Shown here piece after piece: positions 25,435-38,091 of a DNA stretch of 64,000 nucleotides (the first letter of the stretch is position 1; each line of letters starts with the position of its first letter). The notes below the pieces were generated by a model, which was not told the DNA's origin, ran no database searches, and worked only from the letters and a program-made list of their open reading frames with translations. The stretch is taken from assembly GCA_015501595.1 (NCBI GenBank), contig JADNRX010000033.1:214345-278344 (forward strand). Direction: 5' to 3'. The position numbers and the translations under genes are program-made. The DNA comes from Hymenopellis radicata. Its lineage: Eukaryota > Basidiomycota > Agaricomycetes > Agaricales > Physalacriaceae.

Positions 25435-27217
25435 ATGAACCAAGTCATGAATGTCTCCTTTCGCCCAGAATTAGGGCAGTCTCTGACGATACCAATCTCC
25501 CTTGCATATACGTGCACCGCAGAGCTTTGCTTCACCGCGACGCTAGATAGCCAGGACTATCTCCAGCTCCAAAAGGACGGTGCTAAAGTGCAGCTTTGGT
25601 CGAATTTCCCAGCCCCTGGTAGGACTCATGGAGAGTGGGGCGAGATAGATTTTGCCGACATACCAGGCCCCAACCCTGAGAACGCGGTATCCCTCCTTTC
25701 GACGACGCGGGATCAGTCTCATGGACACTCTATATATCTTAGGATATCCATTCCCTTTGCTGAAAATACGAGCAAATCGTATTCTTACACTTATCGGATT
25801 GTCTATCCTGCCGGAGAGACTCAATGGCTTGGTGCATTCGGGCATAACGGTACCATCACTGTTCAGCCGACTGATGAAGATCAGCGCATCTCGTTCTTGG
25901 GAGATGGCTGGAGACGAGGGCAGAGCACTCGGGTATGGGACTCTTCTGAGGGCGCGGCGACGCAGGCTGTCGCCATAGCAAAACTTCTGCAGCGCGAAGA
26001 CTGGACTGTTTGGTCGATCGGAGTCGAAAGGTCAGCAAATTCATACTTCAACTTTTATCGCGTTAATCTAATGCTCTCTGTAGTATCCTTACTGATACAA
26101 AAGATCTATCCTTGTTATTCCTCGTTCCATGCGTTTCCCAGTCTTGCAATCTCTTCCACCCTAGTACTCAGCGCATCACCTGGCGTCGCAATGGCAATGA
26201 CCGAGCGGGGAGATATCACAGCCGTTGGATCCGGCTCTGTTCTCGCGTCGTCCTACAGTTCAGAGTCAGATATACATTCCTTCATTCAACGGGTTTACGA
26301 ATTCTCTTCCACGCAATGTCGCCTGCTTGGCGAGTCGAACTCCTCCGTCATTGTTTCCTCCCCCGTAGAATCAAGTCCAATTACTGTGTTGGCAATTCCT
26401 TTATTGCAATGGCCCCCTTCAACTGCTTACGCCGCGGCCATCGAATGGTCGAACCTCGCACCTTCCTACGTTCCCAGCATGGAGCATCCAATCACGCTTT
26501 ATTCTCCACCAAGCAATGCCATTCATTTCTATGAATCCGCCGTTACGGCGATATCCCTCCTCATCCCTTCTTGTGGCGTCAAATTCATGCTTTGTCCCCT
26601 TCACTCAACTCGGGGTAAAGATAGCACGCTGCAGATTGCTGTCTTAACATCGCATGCCCTACTCGAAACAAGACCGAAGTCTGCCCACTCCTCCTCCTTC
26701 TCCGCGCTTGAAGCCTATGGATAACGCGGGGCCTAGTGCCCCCTCCGTGGAGCCAGACCGCTCTCTAAAACCTTCAGCGTTGTCTAAAGGTGTCTTTGCA
26801 GCGATCAAAAAGGTCATCGTTGGACTGGCGCTCTTCCTATCGGTGTGGTTGAGGCGCCTGTTTCAGAGAAAGCAGCATAAACCTGCTGTACAGGCGGACG
26901 TTTCTGACGTTGACGAAAGAACTCCTTTACTCGGCCAGTCTGCCTCAGATTCTTCTCCCGCCGTGCCAGGAGTTCCCGAGGCACATCCTTTGAAGTCCGA
27001 TCTGTGTTTTAGCCTGCTCGAAGGCGGAGACGTCGTATGCATCATACGGGAAGCATCGAAATCAAGAAGTGCGGACTTGCATCATCAGTCAATGTTCCAC
27101 GTCGGGACGAGGCAGCTTAAACCGCTTGACTTTGAGGCTTTGAAGGAAGGCGTCATCCGTATCAACTTGGGATCAGTTGATAAGAACAGTCTCCTCAGAG
27201 TGTCTCCTGCACAGTAA
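25435..27217 (+). pseudogene. Uncharacterised conserved-looking protein with two frame breaks
   Basis: The first exon starts MNQVMNVSFRPELGQSLTIP and is a long beta-rich region with SYTYRIVYPAGETQWLGAFG and GTITVQPTDEDQRISFLGDG. A 53-nt GT-AG intron (26033-26085) joins WSIGVE to SILTDTKDLSLLFLVP. About 40 nt later the coherent frame shifts to STLVLSASPGVAMAM. That frame runs to LQIAVLTSHA near 26650, where it shifts again to YSKQDRSLPTPPPSPRLKPM. The last part has a hydrophobic segment (VIVGLALFLSVWL) followed by RRLFQRKQH, suggesting a membrane anchor, and DERTPLLGQ. It ends LGSVDKNSLLRVSPAQ. I do not recognise a named family. The two shifts are each one base and leave plausible protein on both sides, so errors or a decayed gene are both possible. 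Confidence 0.65.
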
Positions 27218-27321
27218 GTTTACATTGTGTACTACTATATTGTATATTATCCAACTATCGGGATTCTATGTACCATGATGTTGTAACAATAATCTTATAC
27301 ACGTTCTACGCCTTGATAACG

Positions 27322-28350
27322 CTAGTCAAAGTCATCGTCGCTCGCTCTCTCTTTCCGTTTCCGCTCATTGCCGGCCATTGTTTGTGCGACAAGATCATCC
27401 AACATTGCTGGAGACAGATCGTACTCTGAAGTTCGAACGACGATCGCATACGCGGCTATAGAAAGTTCAGCTGCATGCGAGAAGACGATAAAGAGCAAAA
27501 AGCTCACCTTCTTCGATTTTCTTCATTGACTGGGCCGTTACGGATTGCTTTTTAGATAGATAGGGCACAGACGGTGTGAAGAGATCGAAGTCTGTACAGG
27601 AAGTTAAAGGCAAGCATCATTTGACAAAGGGAATCCACCAACCAGCCTTGCAGTTCCTCACAAACGCCAGCGTTTCCATGGCTTGAGATCGGCCTCCTCG
27701 TTTACTCAGCCCAGATATAGCGTACCTCATGAGTTCTCCAGTGAGATCTGAGATACCCAGAAGATAATCAGAGGTCGTTAGAGGAAATAGCTGTTGAACT
27801 CGATGAGCCATCCACGATCCAACATGGGTGCAACACGTACGCACAGGAACCCCATCGGAATCACACAAGGTCTGTTGAACTTGGGGTAAAGTTATGAGTG
27901 TCCCGTGCTCCAGGAAGTGTGCGAAGCTGAGAGCTTCGATGTATTCTTGAAGACCTGGGGATATGAGCTACGAGCTGATCGATTCAGAGTCTGCGGGGAG
28001 ACTAACCTGGGGAGACCTGACGTTCATACCGCCAAAATCGATCGCCCACAAATTCGTCCTTCATGTTAGCATAGATGAGATGCACTTGACGGAGGTTTTC
28101 GCGACCTCGTTTGGCAGCGCGTATGGCAGATGGTTCAGTGTCTTCATCGCGCGGGGTTTCGAGAACGATGCGATGTAAAAGAAAGATTGTTTTCTTGGAA
28201 ATATTAGTGATATCCCGACTAGCCTGTAGTATCAATCAGTCACAGAAAAGAAAGGTGAGATAGGACGGGCACTTTTATGAGTCGTTCCCGACGGTCATTA
28301 TGCGAATCGAGATCTATCCTGAAAGCGTCGAAGATCGTGGTGGTCGTCAT
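27322..28350 (-). CDS. Translin-associated factor X (TRAX), C3PO RNase subunit
   Basis: TRAX with translin forms the C3PO endoribonuclease, which cleaves single-stranded RNA such as tRNA 5' leaders (shown in the filamentous fungus Neurospora) and passenger strands. The start MTTTTIFDAFRIDLDSHNDR leads to SRDITNISKKTIFLLHRIVL. The catalytic acidic residues of TRAX are present: LQEYIEALSF has the E-x2-E pair and SDLTGELMRYAISGL has the D-x3-E pair. The C-terminal exon reads KKIEEAAYAIVVRTSEYDLS, then PAMLDDLVAQTM and a basic tail ending RKRKERASDDDFD. No lesions are seen. Its start codon lies 174 bp from the divergent HIT-domain gene. Confidence 0.88.
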
Positions 28351-28524
28351 TATTTAGACTCGAACCAGTACCAAAAACGCCGAACTCGATGACAGTCGAT
28401 CGAGTTACCCGAGTCTAGTCATTATTCTTAAATCCGATCAGTAGCGGGGCACGTTCTTGGGTGAAGGCTGTCATCGTCGCTTCCACTTTGCATTCACACT
28501 TTTTACAACTCTGTCTGTTCCACC

Positions 28525-29442
28525 ATGGAGTTTGCGCCAAGGGCTGGCTGTCCATTGTGCGGTGTTGTTTCTAGCGCTGCTCACAACCCGCTCAGCTCGC
28601 CTCGCTCTCCTGTCTTTCTTCGAGCCTCGCCCAAGGACCCAGAAATACTGTGGAGAGACGATAATTTCACCGTCTATCGCGAAAGAGCATACCCCATTTC
28701 CAGCAAGGGCCATATTATAATTGCATTCAAGTGAGCAGGATCCACCATCTCCATATTAGCTGATTCTAATCTAAAGCAGCCTTCACGTTCCGTCGATATA
28801 CCGTCTTGTACGACGTTCTTGCCTCCAATGTTCGCGTCACGCTCATCTTCTCCTAGTCTTCTACAGATTTGCCCCTTCTCGTCACCCTGAAAGATCTAGC
28901 CACGCGTCATTTACACGCTCTCGTACCCTCTGGCTCTCCTGCCTCCACCCCCACAGTTGACACTCGCCTTCACATCGCACAAGACTCCCGTTTTCACATT
29001 GGCTTCATAGCTCCTCCTTTCAAGGATAGCAAGATACCTGTTACCGACCATTTACATTGCCATGCGATTATTGAGCCATTCGACTTGGCGGGATGGTGGC
29101 GGGCCATCGCCTATGGGCCTCTCGCTTGGTACGCCATTGATGACCTCATCGCGGAAATAAGGTATGAATGAATCAGTCGAGGTCGCTGCTTTCATTGCTC
29201 ATACTCTACTTAGGGAGAGCGTGTCCAATAACCGTGTCAAGTCGGGCTATCAGAACCGTACGGGTGCTCCCATCGATATGGTTCCCACAGCGGGCGCAAG
29301 GTCGGGCACAGCGGATGGCCGCCTGGAGAAAATTCCAGGCATCGGTCGATCTGATGCTGACTTGGAGAGTGGCGAAGCAGCTCCCCTGTCGCTACCCTCC
29401 TCTGCCATTCCCGCTCAGATACCTGCTGGCATTCGCGTGTAG
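28525..29442 (+). CDS. HIT-domain protein
   Basis: Four exons join in phase. The N-terminus carries a possible zinc-ligand pair (GCPLCGVV), as in some HIT and aprataxin-like proteins. The HIT core follows: FTVYRERAYPISSKGHIIIA, NLHVPSIYHLPLLVTLKDLA and DSRFHIGFIAPPFKDSKIPV. The catalytic histidine triad is THLHCH-like (TDHLHCHAIIEPFDL; H-x-H-x-I replaces the third H). HIT enzymes hydrolyse nucleotide phosphoramidates or dinucleoside phosphates. The C-terminal exon after the 29163-29211 intron is low complexity and ends AQIPAGIRV. With the third position not His, activity may be altered. Confidence 0.75.
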
Positions 29443-29614
29443 CATGGATGGACGTTAGGTATGATAATACTGTAGGATCAACAATGTACAATATGCACAC
29501 ACTTTTCTGGGCAGCAAGTCCACATATCATATTTACAGGACATTCCGCTACAAAACTCGCACACCTCCGTCCCATAGCGATTAGATTCTACGTGAGATCA
29601 AGCGGAAGAGTAAA

Positions 29615-32600
29615 TTAAGCATCTGTCAATACGAAGTCAATCCAGTGTCATGAGTGAAAGCGCGGAAGCCGCACAGTATGATGAGCCAGTTATTAATGTC
29701 GAAAGAGAGGACAGTTGATCGTCAGTGAATCGTTTCGAATCTTCGTGCCAGGTATCCTGGTGTGTCCGTTTGAAATTACTTGCGCATTTACGAACGGTGG
29801 TTGCGATGGGTAACTTGTGAGTACGGATTAGCGCAAGTAGTGAGAAAGAACGGTGTTGACTACTCACCGGGTCGTATGTATGCTCTGCCAGAACGTTGGT
29901 TAATAAGTCGGGCATCCATTTTTCCACCGTGTACGGATAGCTGTCAACGAGGGCACAGATCCCCAAGATGGCCGCGTGTCTTCGCCGTATGGCCACGTTA
30001 TAGTCGGGATGTTGTCGTTCAGGTATGTAACTGTTCTTGGCAAGCTTGACAAAACGGTCCTGAAAAAGGCTTGAATCGATAGAGGAAGCTCGCCTTGAAC
30101 GAAAATACCTTCAGTGTCAACACGCTCCTCCTCGGTGATAGTCGAAGAATACCGGACAAGGTGCTGGAAAGGCATGAATTTTCTTACCGTCTCATGACAA
30201 GTGTTCCGTACCTGGCAGCCATCTCGCGTACCTCCACCACTTCATCATCAAGGCATTTACAGAGAACCTGCAGGTATGTGAGCAGCATACACGAGGATAA
30301 GCTTTAACGTACTTCAAGTATTTCGACAACTTTAACCTCGCTGATCAGCGGAACTTGGCGGAAGTAGAAGACTGTCAGAGGAGTGAGACGACGAGCATAC
30401 GTGTCAACATCCAGACAGACCTTGTACGAGGGGTAGCGCTTTAAGGCGGACTTTCCACGACTGTTACCATTAGAAACTTGGCATATACGTTGAAATGTCG
30501 CTACTCACAGGTGAAGTTCGTATGGCATCAAAGATGGCGTCCAGGAGCGGGTTGATCAAAGCCCTGGGAGGCGTTACGCCACACATGCGCACGAGTAGCA
30601 GATTCGCAATGTTTGCCAATTCGTCATTGTCGTTGACTGTCAGCTAATCAGCAAAGCCTTCGAAACCCAGTATCGAAAATGCGCACCTTCGGTCAACCGA
30701 AAGAGCTCGGGCTGTGATTGCAAGATCAGTTCAAGGCAGCGCGAACAAGAACAAATGACGTCACCATGAGTGGCAGGATGTAATCAAAGACGGAAATGGC
30801 ATGGACATCGTGTATGGACTGAAAGAGCCATTTGCACACCATAATGCCCACTCGGTCGTACTTTGACTGGAAGGCTCGAACACCTGGTATACGTTCCTCG
30901 CGCCATTGTGCGAAGTTCACGACCAATTGCGAGACTCGAATTTTGTGATATGCTCCTCTCATGCCCATTATGTCGTAATCCACTGGGAGAACGCGGCATT
31001 CCTTGACGAAAACTTCCGCTGACGGAATGGTGGGACGCGGTGACCACTGACCAATGTTAGCAGCGCAAATAGCGACAGAGGCCACGACTGTACCTTGATT
31101 TTGTCCGCGAATGACATGAACTCTGCAATATACGTGCGAACATCGTCATGTTCGCAGTGAATCTCCTTCCAGCAACGTTGGAGAATTTGATCCAACCAGG
31201 CCGTAAACTTCCAACCCATCTCCTCGTAGCAGGCCCTGAAGAGAGAGAGTACTTTGATGACGTCGAAGGAGAGCTCCGCGTTGAAATCCATAGTCATTAC
31301 TTCACTCAAGACACAATCCATGATGGACTGTACGCGGCGGGGGTCCTTCCTGTAAAATACATACTGGGCAGGTCGAATTATCAATGACAGTCGACCACGA
31401 ATGCTACCAGCATACCTCTAAAAATGAGGTCCATGTCACTAGGGTGTCCGTTTTCAGATTTGCCATTATCGTCTTCATGAAGGGCTTGAACCAATCCCAC
31501 AAGATTTTTTGCTTATTGAGCGGCCAGTGTTTGGAACCTAAAAATTCGTCAGTCTTTCGAAATGCGTTGCGTAGAGCTCACCTCCTATGATGCCGGCCAG
31601 TAGTTCTGCAGCAGCTCGTTGCTTGTCCTGTTCCTTATTGACGATTAGTGATTCGAGTATTGGCTTCAGGGCGGCAAATGGGGCGTCTTCGAGCACTTGG
31701 ACTGTGACAAGGTGAATAAGTCTCGTCACGGACCTGCATGGAGGCACTCACAGAGCGATTTCACGCAAGAGACGTTGTCTTGAGTCATCGTTACTTCATT
31801 GTTTTCTTCGGCGAAGTAAGTTGATAACTTCTTCCAGTAAGAGGTGTCGGTAGCCATTTTGCGCAAGGCATCGATGGCTGCATGACTCGGTGGATCCCAA
31901 GGTTGGAAGGTCGATGTCTTCGCATCTGGCGACTTATAGACTGTGATGCTTTCGCCCCAAGCGACCCAACCTTGTGGGAACGTTTCTAAGAACAGCCTAC
32001 GATCTGGGTCACTTGCTGAATCATCAAGAGGAAAGGTAGACCAACCGGTTTTTCTCGTACAGATTGAAAGCGGACTTGTAAGCGTGTAGATACCGCGAAG
32101 TGAGCGCGTGAGAAGCTTCTACTCTGATATCTTCCTTCAGAGGATTCCGACTCCGCCCCAGGAACAGATCTGCAGGGTTTGAACACAGCGTCCGAAGTTT
32201 GACATTCCGCCAAGCTTTTCATGACACCTCGCTGGGCGTACTTCGAAAATGTTAGTGCGACCTGTGACGGAACGAAACACATACATAGCGCTATAATCCT
32301 GGTGAGTGATGTGGGATGGTGCAATGGTCGGTTTGACTTACCACGCTTGGGTGTGTGTGATGCGTCCTTTCCAAGAAGAAACGGATCTGGACAGATGTCA
32401 AGGGCACATCGCGCCTGAGCAATGTTCGTAAGCAACGTATGGCGACAATCTCATAGCGCCAGTGCGTTTTAGGAGAAGTTGCTATCTTCATAATTTCAAT
32501 CGTCTGTAACAGCATCAGTGAACAGTCCAGGAGCGGCCGCAGCACAAGACAAACTGACTGCCTGATCAGCTGCTTCATTCAATTTCTGCATACGTTCTAC

Positions 32601-35600
32601 CCTGGCGGCGAGACATTTTTGGGTTATATAATCGTTTGTCGCGTCCGGTGGTAGAATTTCCTTCAATCGTTCAACCGCACACAGAAGTCCCGGCGACGAG
32701 ACAGCGTATCCAAGATAGCATGGCTCGACAAAGTTGTTGACGCCTGAGAAACCATCAACCGGCTGCAGTTTACTAAATTCTTCGCTTACAATTTTCTGAG
32801 ACGGCAGACACACAGTCCTGAATAGAAGGCTGGACCAATGTCTGTTAGGGAAGGACAGCTCAGTAGAAACTTGCCAGACCTTCTCGTTATGTTGGCAGCG
32901 GAGGAGTTGAGGTAATAGTTTTGCGGCAAGTTTAGGTTCTGCTCAAGCTCAGATCACTACGCAATCGACTGTAGAGAAAGGACCTTACCACCGATTGCAT
33001 ATCGTCCAAACGAAGGATAATTCAAAGTCCACAATGCTCCCTTCATCCTATCATCTTCTGTGCCGGGTTCGAGAGCTTTGGAGAGCAAGGGTAAAGTTCT
33101 CCGCCTGACACCGTCATACATCTGATACGAAGGCGTCAGCAACTCGTTACAGTAGTAAAGTTCGTCGCCGCACCCCCGTCATGCTTTCCAGAAGCGCTTG
33201 ACTAGCTCTAACAAAGATTCAACGTCCACTTAGACAGATGAAAAGGCGTCGCGTACTCCCTGATGACGGCATAGTGCCACATAGACCATTCCACCAAATC
33301 ATCAATTAGACTATCTTCAAGAGGACCTCGGAGTCGTTCCAACGAATTCCAACGCAGGCGTCCGGAATGAAAGTATCTTGATACGTTAAGTATGGCACAA
33401 TGTGGATGATTATATCACGATGAACGCACCTTGCTCGACGTACATACACGGCACGCGGCCATACTTTCTGTCTTGCATACTGACGCGCGACGTTCTTCTC
33501 GTTGTTGAATTGTTCTTCGTTGACATAAAAGCTGACAAACTCTGGTGAAGAGAGGTGACAGTACTTAGAAGTTAAGTTCATACCTATCTCTGCTGTCTCC
33601 GTATTCGAGCAGATAGACCCGGAACGACCGAATCTGAAGATAGATCATCCTTCTAGTAGCTTTGAGTTAAATGTTAGCAGGACATAACTTACCAGCATAT
33701 GAACTGCATCGACGGTGTTCTCCTCCCCTTGTTGTCGCAAGGAGACAGAAGCACTGTGAAGGAATACCCCGTACCGATGCCTCAGAGAGCGAATGTACTG
33801 GTATTTGGGATCACTCCTATCCGTCAAGCAGAATCCCGCTGTCATTGGAGGAACGGAAGCCAACATTTCGGGTATCTCATCGCTAAAGACTGTGAGGAGT
33901 TATCCAAGGCCAGGTCAAGAGACCTTACAGGATATCACTGGTCATTGCGGACTCTCGAATCTCCTCGTCACTGAGGTATTCCCTAGCGAGCGTGGGAATG
34001 CCCGAAAACGCGTTTCGAACGAGACTCAGGTTACTGCGATGCAATTCACACCAGTACTTTGCTATTCCACATATCGAAGACGTACCGACAGAATTCATTG
34101 CGCCATGTGGCGTCACGAGCAAGACCTTGCACATGGCATAGAGTCAGCGAGCGCATGTTGCGATGTGAGAAATGCGACAAACCAGGTTTCAAGAGCTCTT
34201 CGAGGCCACCAAGCGTGGGCTCTATGACTTGACGGAAGATATCCAAAGCGAAGTTGATTTCTTCAGCATTTGGTATGTGCCAGGATATCTGTGGGATATG
34301 AGATTTATGTGATATACAACGAGAATAAGATTACTACCTCAATATCATCCGGCGCATACAGCTTTCCCCAATGCCGATGGTGGTTCCACCGAAACTCTAC
34401 GTCGAGGTGTTAGCGACCACGCCAAGGCCGTTATGGATTGGTTAATTTACCATCACTATTCCATTCTGAAGGTTTACAAATTTGTTTTCTAATGGGTAGG
34501 TATGCGTGAGCGTCAGTAACATGCTGGCCAGCATTTTTCCAGTCCAGGAATAGCCGCGCTTCGAGAATGTTTTTGCTTGAAGTAGTTGCAGCAGAGACAT
34601 AATTTCGTCTCGGTATTTTATCAGCTGTAGGGTGTTCGTTAATCGGTTTGCATCCAAAGTCGACGACTTACCGCCGTGCCATCACTATAAACGAAGAGCC
34701 ATCAGCCAACGAGTCATGAAATGAGAGGGCATGATTACTTACTTGAAGACTGTGTGCCTCGAAGAATCGCGAGGTCTAAGAGTGAAGTGAGTAAGGAGGC
34801 TTCCAGACAACAATCAATACGTACTCCAATGGAGAGTAGCGTCTGAAGGTATAGGCGTCGATGCTGACGCGGTCCGTAGCGACGAGGCTCCGTTTTCCCA
34901 CTCGGTACGAATATTCCGAGCGCAGAAAGGAAAGAACTTTGCCAAGGTCTTACGAGGATAGGCATTGGCAATAAACTCGACTAGTCGATGGATGGCGCGA
35001 ACAGCGTTCGGCCTGACATTCGTACTTACGTACTCAAAGATCATGTTGAGCACCAAGTCAAATAGCGGCTCGGACAAGTGAACGCATATCTGGCTACATG
35101 CCCCTGTCACGGCATCGACGACTTGGACTGCAGACGACTTGCGTGAGCTTGATATTCCTGACGCCACGAACGTGACTTGCCTTCAGTAGCACCTCCAGCA
35201 GCACCATTCGGACCCTCATCTGGTAAATTTTCCAACAATTGTATAACCCGGCCCACGAAACTGGTCACCCAGTCTGCAAAGCTCCCGGTGGAGTCCTACG
35301 TGCCGTCAATGACCATTTATGGCGATCATAGCAAAATCACCTTTAGCAACATATCCTCCTCTTCATCCGTCAAGAGGTCTTGCTCGTCAGTCAGGTCGGC
35401 AAAAATCATCACTGTCGAAGGAAGGGATTGTTAGGGTGGCTTGCATAGGAATAGTCCATCGCAGCCGGAGGCGGATTTTCACCCATCGTTAAATCGCCAA
35501 ACTTGACTTACTGAGAAATTTCCACCAAAAACGCCGTCGTGCAAAGCTAAAATCAAATTAGAATCGAGGAAAGAAAGTGGTGCGATGGACACGCACAGTC

Positions 35601-38024
35601 TTGGAGGGATCGTTCTACTCGGAGTGGTCAGTTTCAGAGCGCTATGAGATCGCGGCACGCACAAGATCAATTCCAGGGATGAGGAGTTGGAGGATAGGAG
35701 CTAGGTGTTTAGCCCCGGGATAGTAAACCTGGCGGGACGCAATGGCTGGCGCTACGGCTCCCAAAGCTTTGATAACAGCTATCGTTCTTTGTGTCTGCGT
35801 GAGGTATGAGCAAATAAGGGAAACGAGAAGGGGAGGCAAGTACCTCCACAAGTGCTTCAAGAGACGGAACGGCCCGTTCCAAGACCGGATGAAGAATGAG
35901 ATCAGGCTCCATGACATTCATCGACTTGAAGCAGCTCTGAATATTTGATACTGTAGCGGAGTCCTGCGAAAACATGGCTAACAAAACGACAGTCCGCAAA
36001 CATTTTACCAGTTCACGCTTCATGCTCCGTGTGAGGCGTCGATTCTGGCGAAAAATTATATGTATATCTTATAGTCATTGGAGTAATTGTACGCACGTTT
36101 GGTCTTACAATCAGGACGTTGCTCTTCGTGCCAACCTGTCGATGATGAGATCGCAACTGCGCTAACAAGGACGAAGAAACCTACGTTTGTTGAAGTCGTA
36201 CACGATACACTTGATGAATGCGCTGAGCTTGAGCCACATGTCAGCTTCAGCGAAAACATCGGAGATGTACACACATCGGCAGCCCATGCCCCGGGGTTTG
36301 AGGGTGGGAAGAAGCTCTCCGTGGACGCAATGAGTCGGGCCAGCGAGTCCAGTGCTCGAGATCCAGCCAGATACGTTTTTCCCTTTAGAGGCGCTGTCTT
36401 TCCAAGTGGTATGCCCAGGTACTCTCCAGCGGTGGTGCTCTGTATCTGAGGGGTGCTCATGCCTGAAGGCATAGGCGTCATATACGGCGTAGGTGCATTG
36501 GACGCGGGCGTTGGGTACCCATCAGGAGCCATAGAGTATACGATAATGCGGGCCAACGAAGCTTTCGACAAGTCAGACCTTGCGCCAATCGGAGACGAAA
36601 TGAAGGACTAACGAATCCTCCAATTAGCCTTGGGGAGACGCCCAATCTCAAAAGCCATTTGATTGTCCGCAGACGGACCGGTACTTAACGATCCGGCGTC
36701 GGCCAGAGGAATTTCTATGGTTGACTGAGTACGAAGAGACATGAACGGTTCTATAGAACGTACCCATGGATGCGAGGCACTTGCACATAATGAGACCCCA
36801 CTCGTGTTCGGTGAATATACCAATATCCTTGTAAATGCCACTCCATACGAAATCCTCTCGAGCGTCGTCTGGGGCCCATTTGGGTCTGGTTTCACCTGCT
36901 GACCTCTCATCATCTGGAATTTCTGTGATCTTAAGCGGGTTACTGACTTCAGGAGAAACATGCATCTCGGCCAATTTAGACAAGAAGGATAACGTCCTCA
37001 AAATGCGTGAGATTGATATTCCCGACGCCATGCACGTGACTTGCCTGTCATCATAAATGTATGAGTTTAGTGATACCCACATCCGAAGTAGCATGGGAAG
37101 ATATGATTGAGGGTGTGTCAGAGGTAGGAAGGTGAGGAGGTAATACTGCGAGGAAAGCACGCTCTGATACACAGATGAGGAAGTGGCGTAAAAGAGAGAT
37201 GTGGTCCTCACGTTTAGGTTTATCCCGTTTATCTGGGGGACAAACGTGGAAAGCATGTCATTGATAGCGGCAGGGTGGAAGAAGCACGAGCATGTTCCGC
37301 AATGTTGCCGCATAGCCAAGAAAGCTGTCTAGAGAAAGTCAGTAAACATTAACTGAACAGAACTTTGGACTTACGTGTGCTCGAACTGTCGACGGCTCAA
37401 GAACAAATCTGCGCTGTGGCGCGCTTGAGTACAACATTAATAAAAAACCCGAATATTAGCATACCTCAGGATCTCATAGACAGGCTTCCACGGGAGACGC
37501 AGGCCGTCTACACCTATGCGCTTCTTTGACTTGGTAAGGAGCTTGAAAGCGTCGGAGCGTGTGGCGACCATCTGGGTAGACATCCCAGGGATGGTCACCA
37601 CATAGAAGTAGATTTTGGCCAGACAGATCCTTTTTTCCTTTGGAATCAGATATCTCAGCACAATGATGCTAAAACAAAGAATGAGTCGACACGAGAGTGA
37701 ACGTGAGGGGAGACACACCAGTAGTTAATCATGCTGTCCCATTGCAGGAGACCTACATCATAGCCGCGCGCCTCAACACACTGTACGACCCTATCATCTG
37801 AGGAACGGGATCGATGGCATAAGGTAGCGAGCGACTTTGCATATGTCCTTAACTTCGAAAAATCGTAGTTGTCCATGTCGAGGTCATCGTCCAGTATGTC
37901 ATTCGAAAGATATGACGAGTCATCGTTGATAGTCAGAGACGAGATGTCAGGCGCTGACGTGGAAAGGGTCCGCCTAGCAGCCAGATTCAATCGTCTCCTC
38001 GTCGTTGTCGCTATTCAGGGGCAT
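29615..38024 (-). CDS. BLM10: Proteasome activator BLM10/PA200
   Basis: BLM10/PA200 is a large HEAT-repeat ring that caps the 20S proteasome and opens its gate with a C-terminal HbYX-type tail. Supported blocks from the N-terminal side: FSKLRTYAKSLATLCHRSRS, then TKSKKRIGVDGLRLPWKPVY with DLFLSRRQFEHT. Next come NDMLSTFVPQINGINLN, YYLLTFLPLTHPQSYLPMLL with RMWVSLNSYIYDDR, FLSKLAEMHVSPEVSNP and FTEHEWGLIMCKCLASM. The C-terminus reads FKRTHQDTWHEDSKRFTDDQ, then LSSLSTLITGSSYYA. The last two residues come from an 8-nt final exon (29615-29622) after a 52-nt intron. Many short introns split the 8.4-kb gene. A one-base shift is needed near 37275 (before FFHPAAINDM), and the start is unresolved: an ATG at 38024 gives MPLNSDNDEETIE but reaches a stop, and the next in-frame Met is at 37876. 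Confidence 0.88.
29623..29674 (-). other. Terminal intron of BLM10 that decides the C-terminal tail
   Basis: A 52-nt intron (GTGCGG...GACAG) lies between codon TAC-T and AT-GCT-TAA. Splicing gives ...SSYYA and stop. Retention gives SSYC followed by a 12-residue unrelated tail (AASALSLMTLD) before the next stop. Confidence 0.8.
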
Positions 38025-38091
38025 TCGTCTGTATTTGTCAGCGGAGGCATTTAAGTGGCTGGTGCGCTGCCTTGGACGACCGCCATTCGCG
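38025..38091. promoter_or_regulatory. Short divergent promoter between BLM10 and AP-3 sigma
   Basis: About 67 bp separate the most upstream BLM10 ATG candidate from the AP-3 sigma ATG. The two genes must share a very compact promoter. No TATA box is seen. Confidence 0.4.

Noticed and set aside
36056..36571. Minus-strand frame of 171 codons and its plus-strand partner as separate genes
   Set aside because: Both fall inside the BLM10 gene. The minus-strand frame mixes BLM10 coding sequence with introns, and the plus-strand frame is its shadow.
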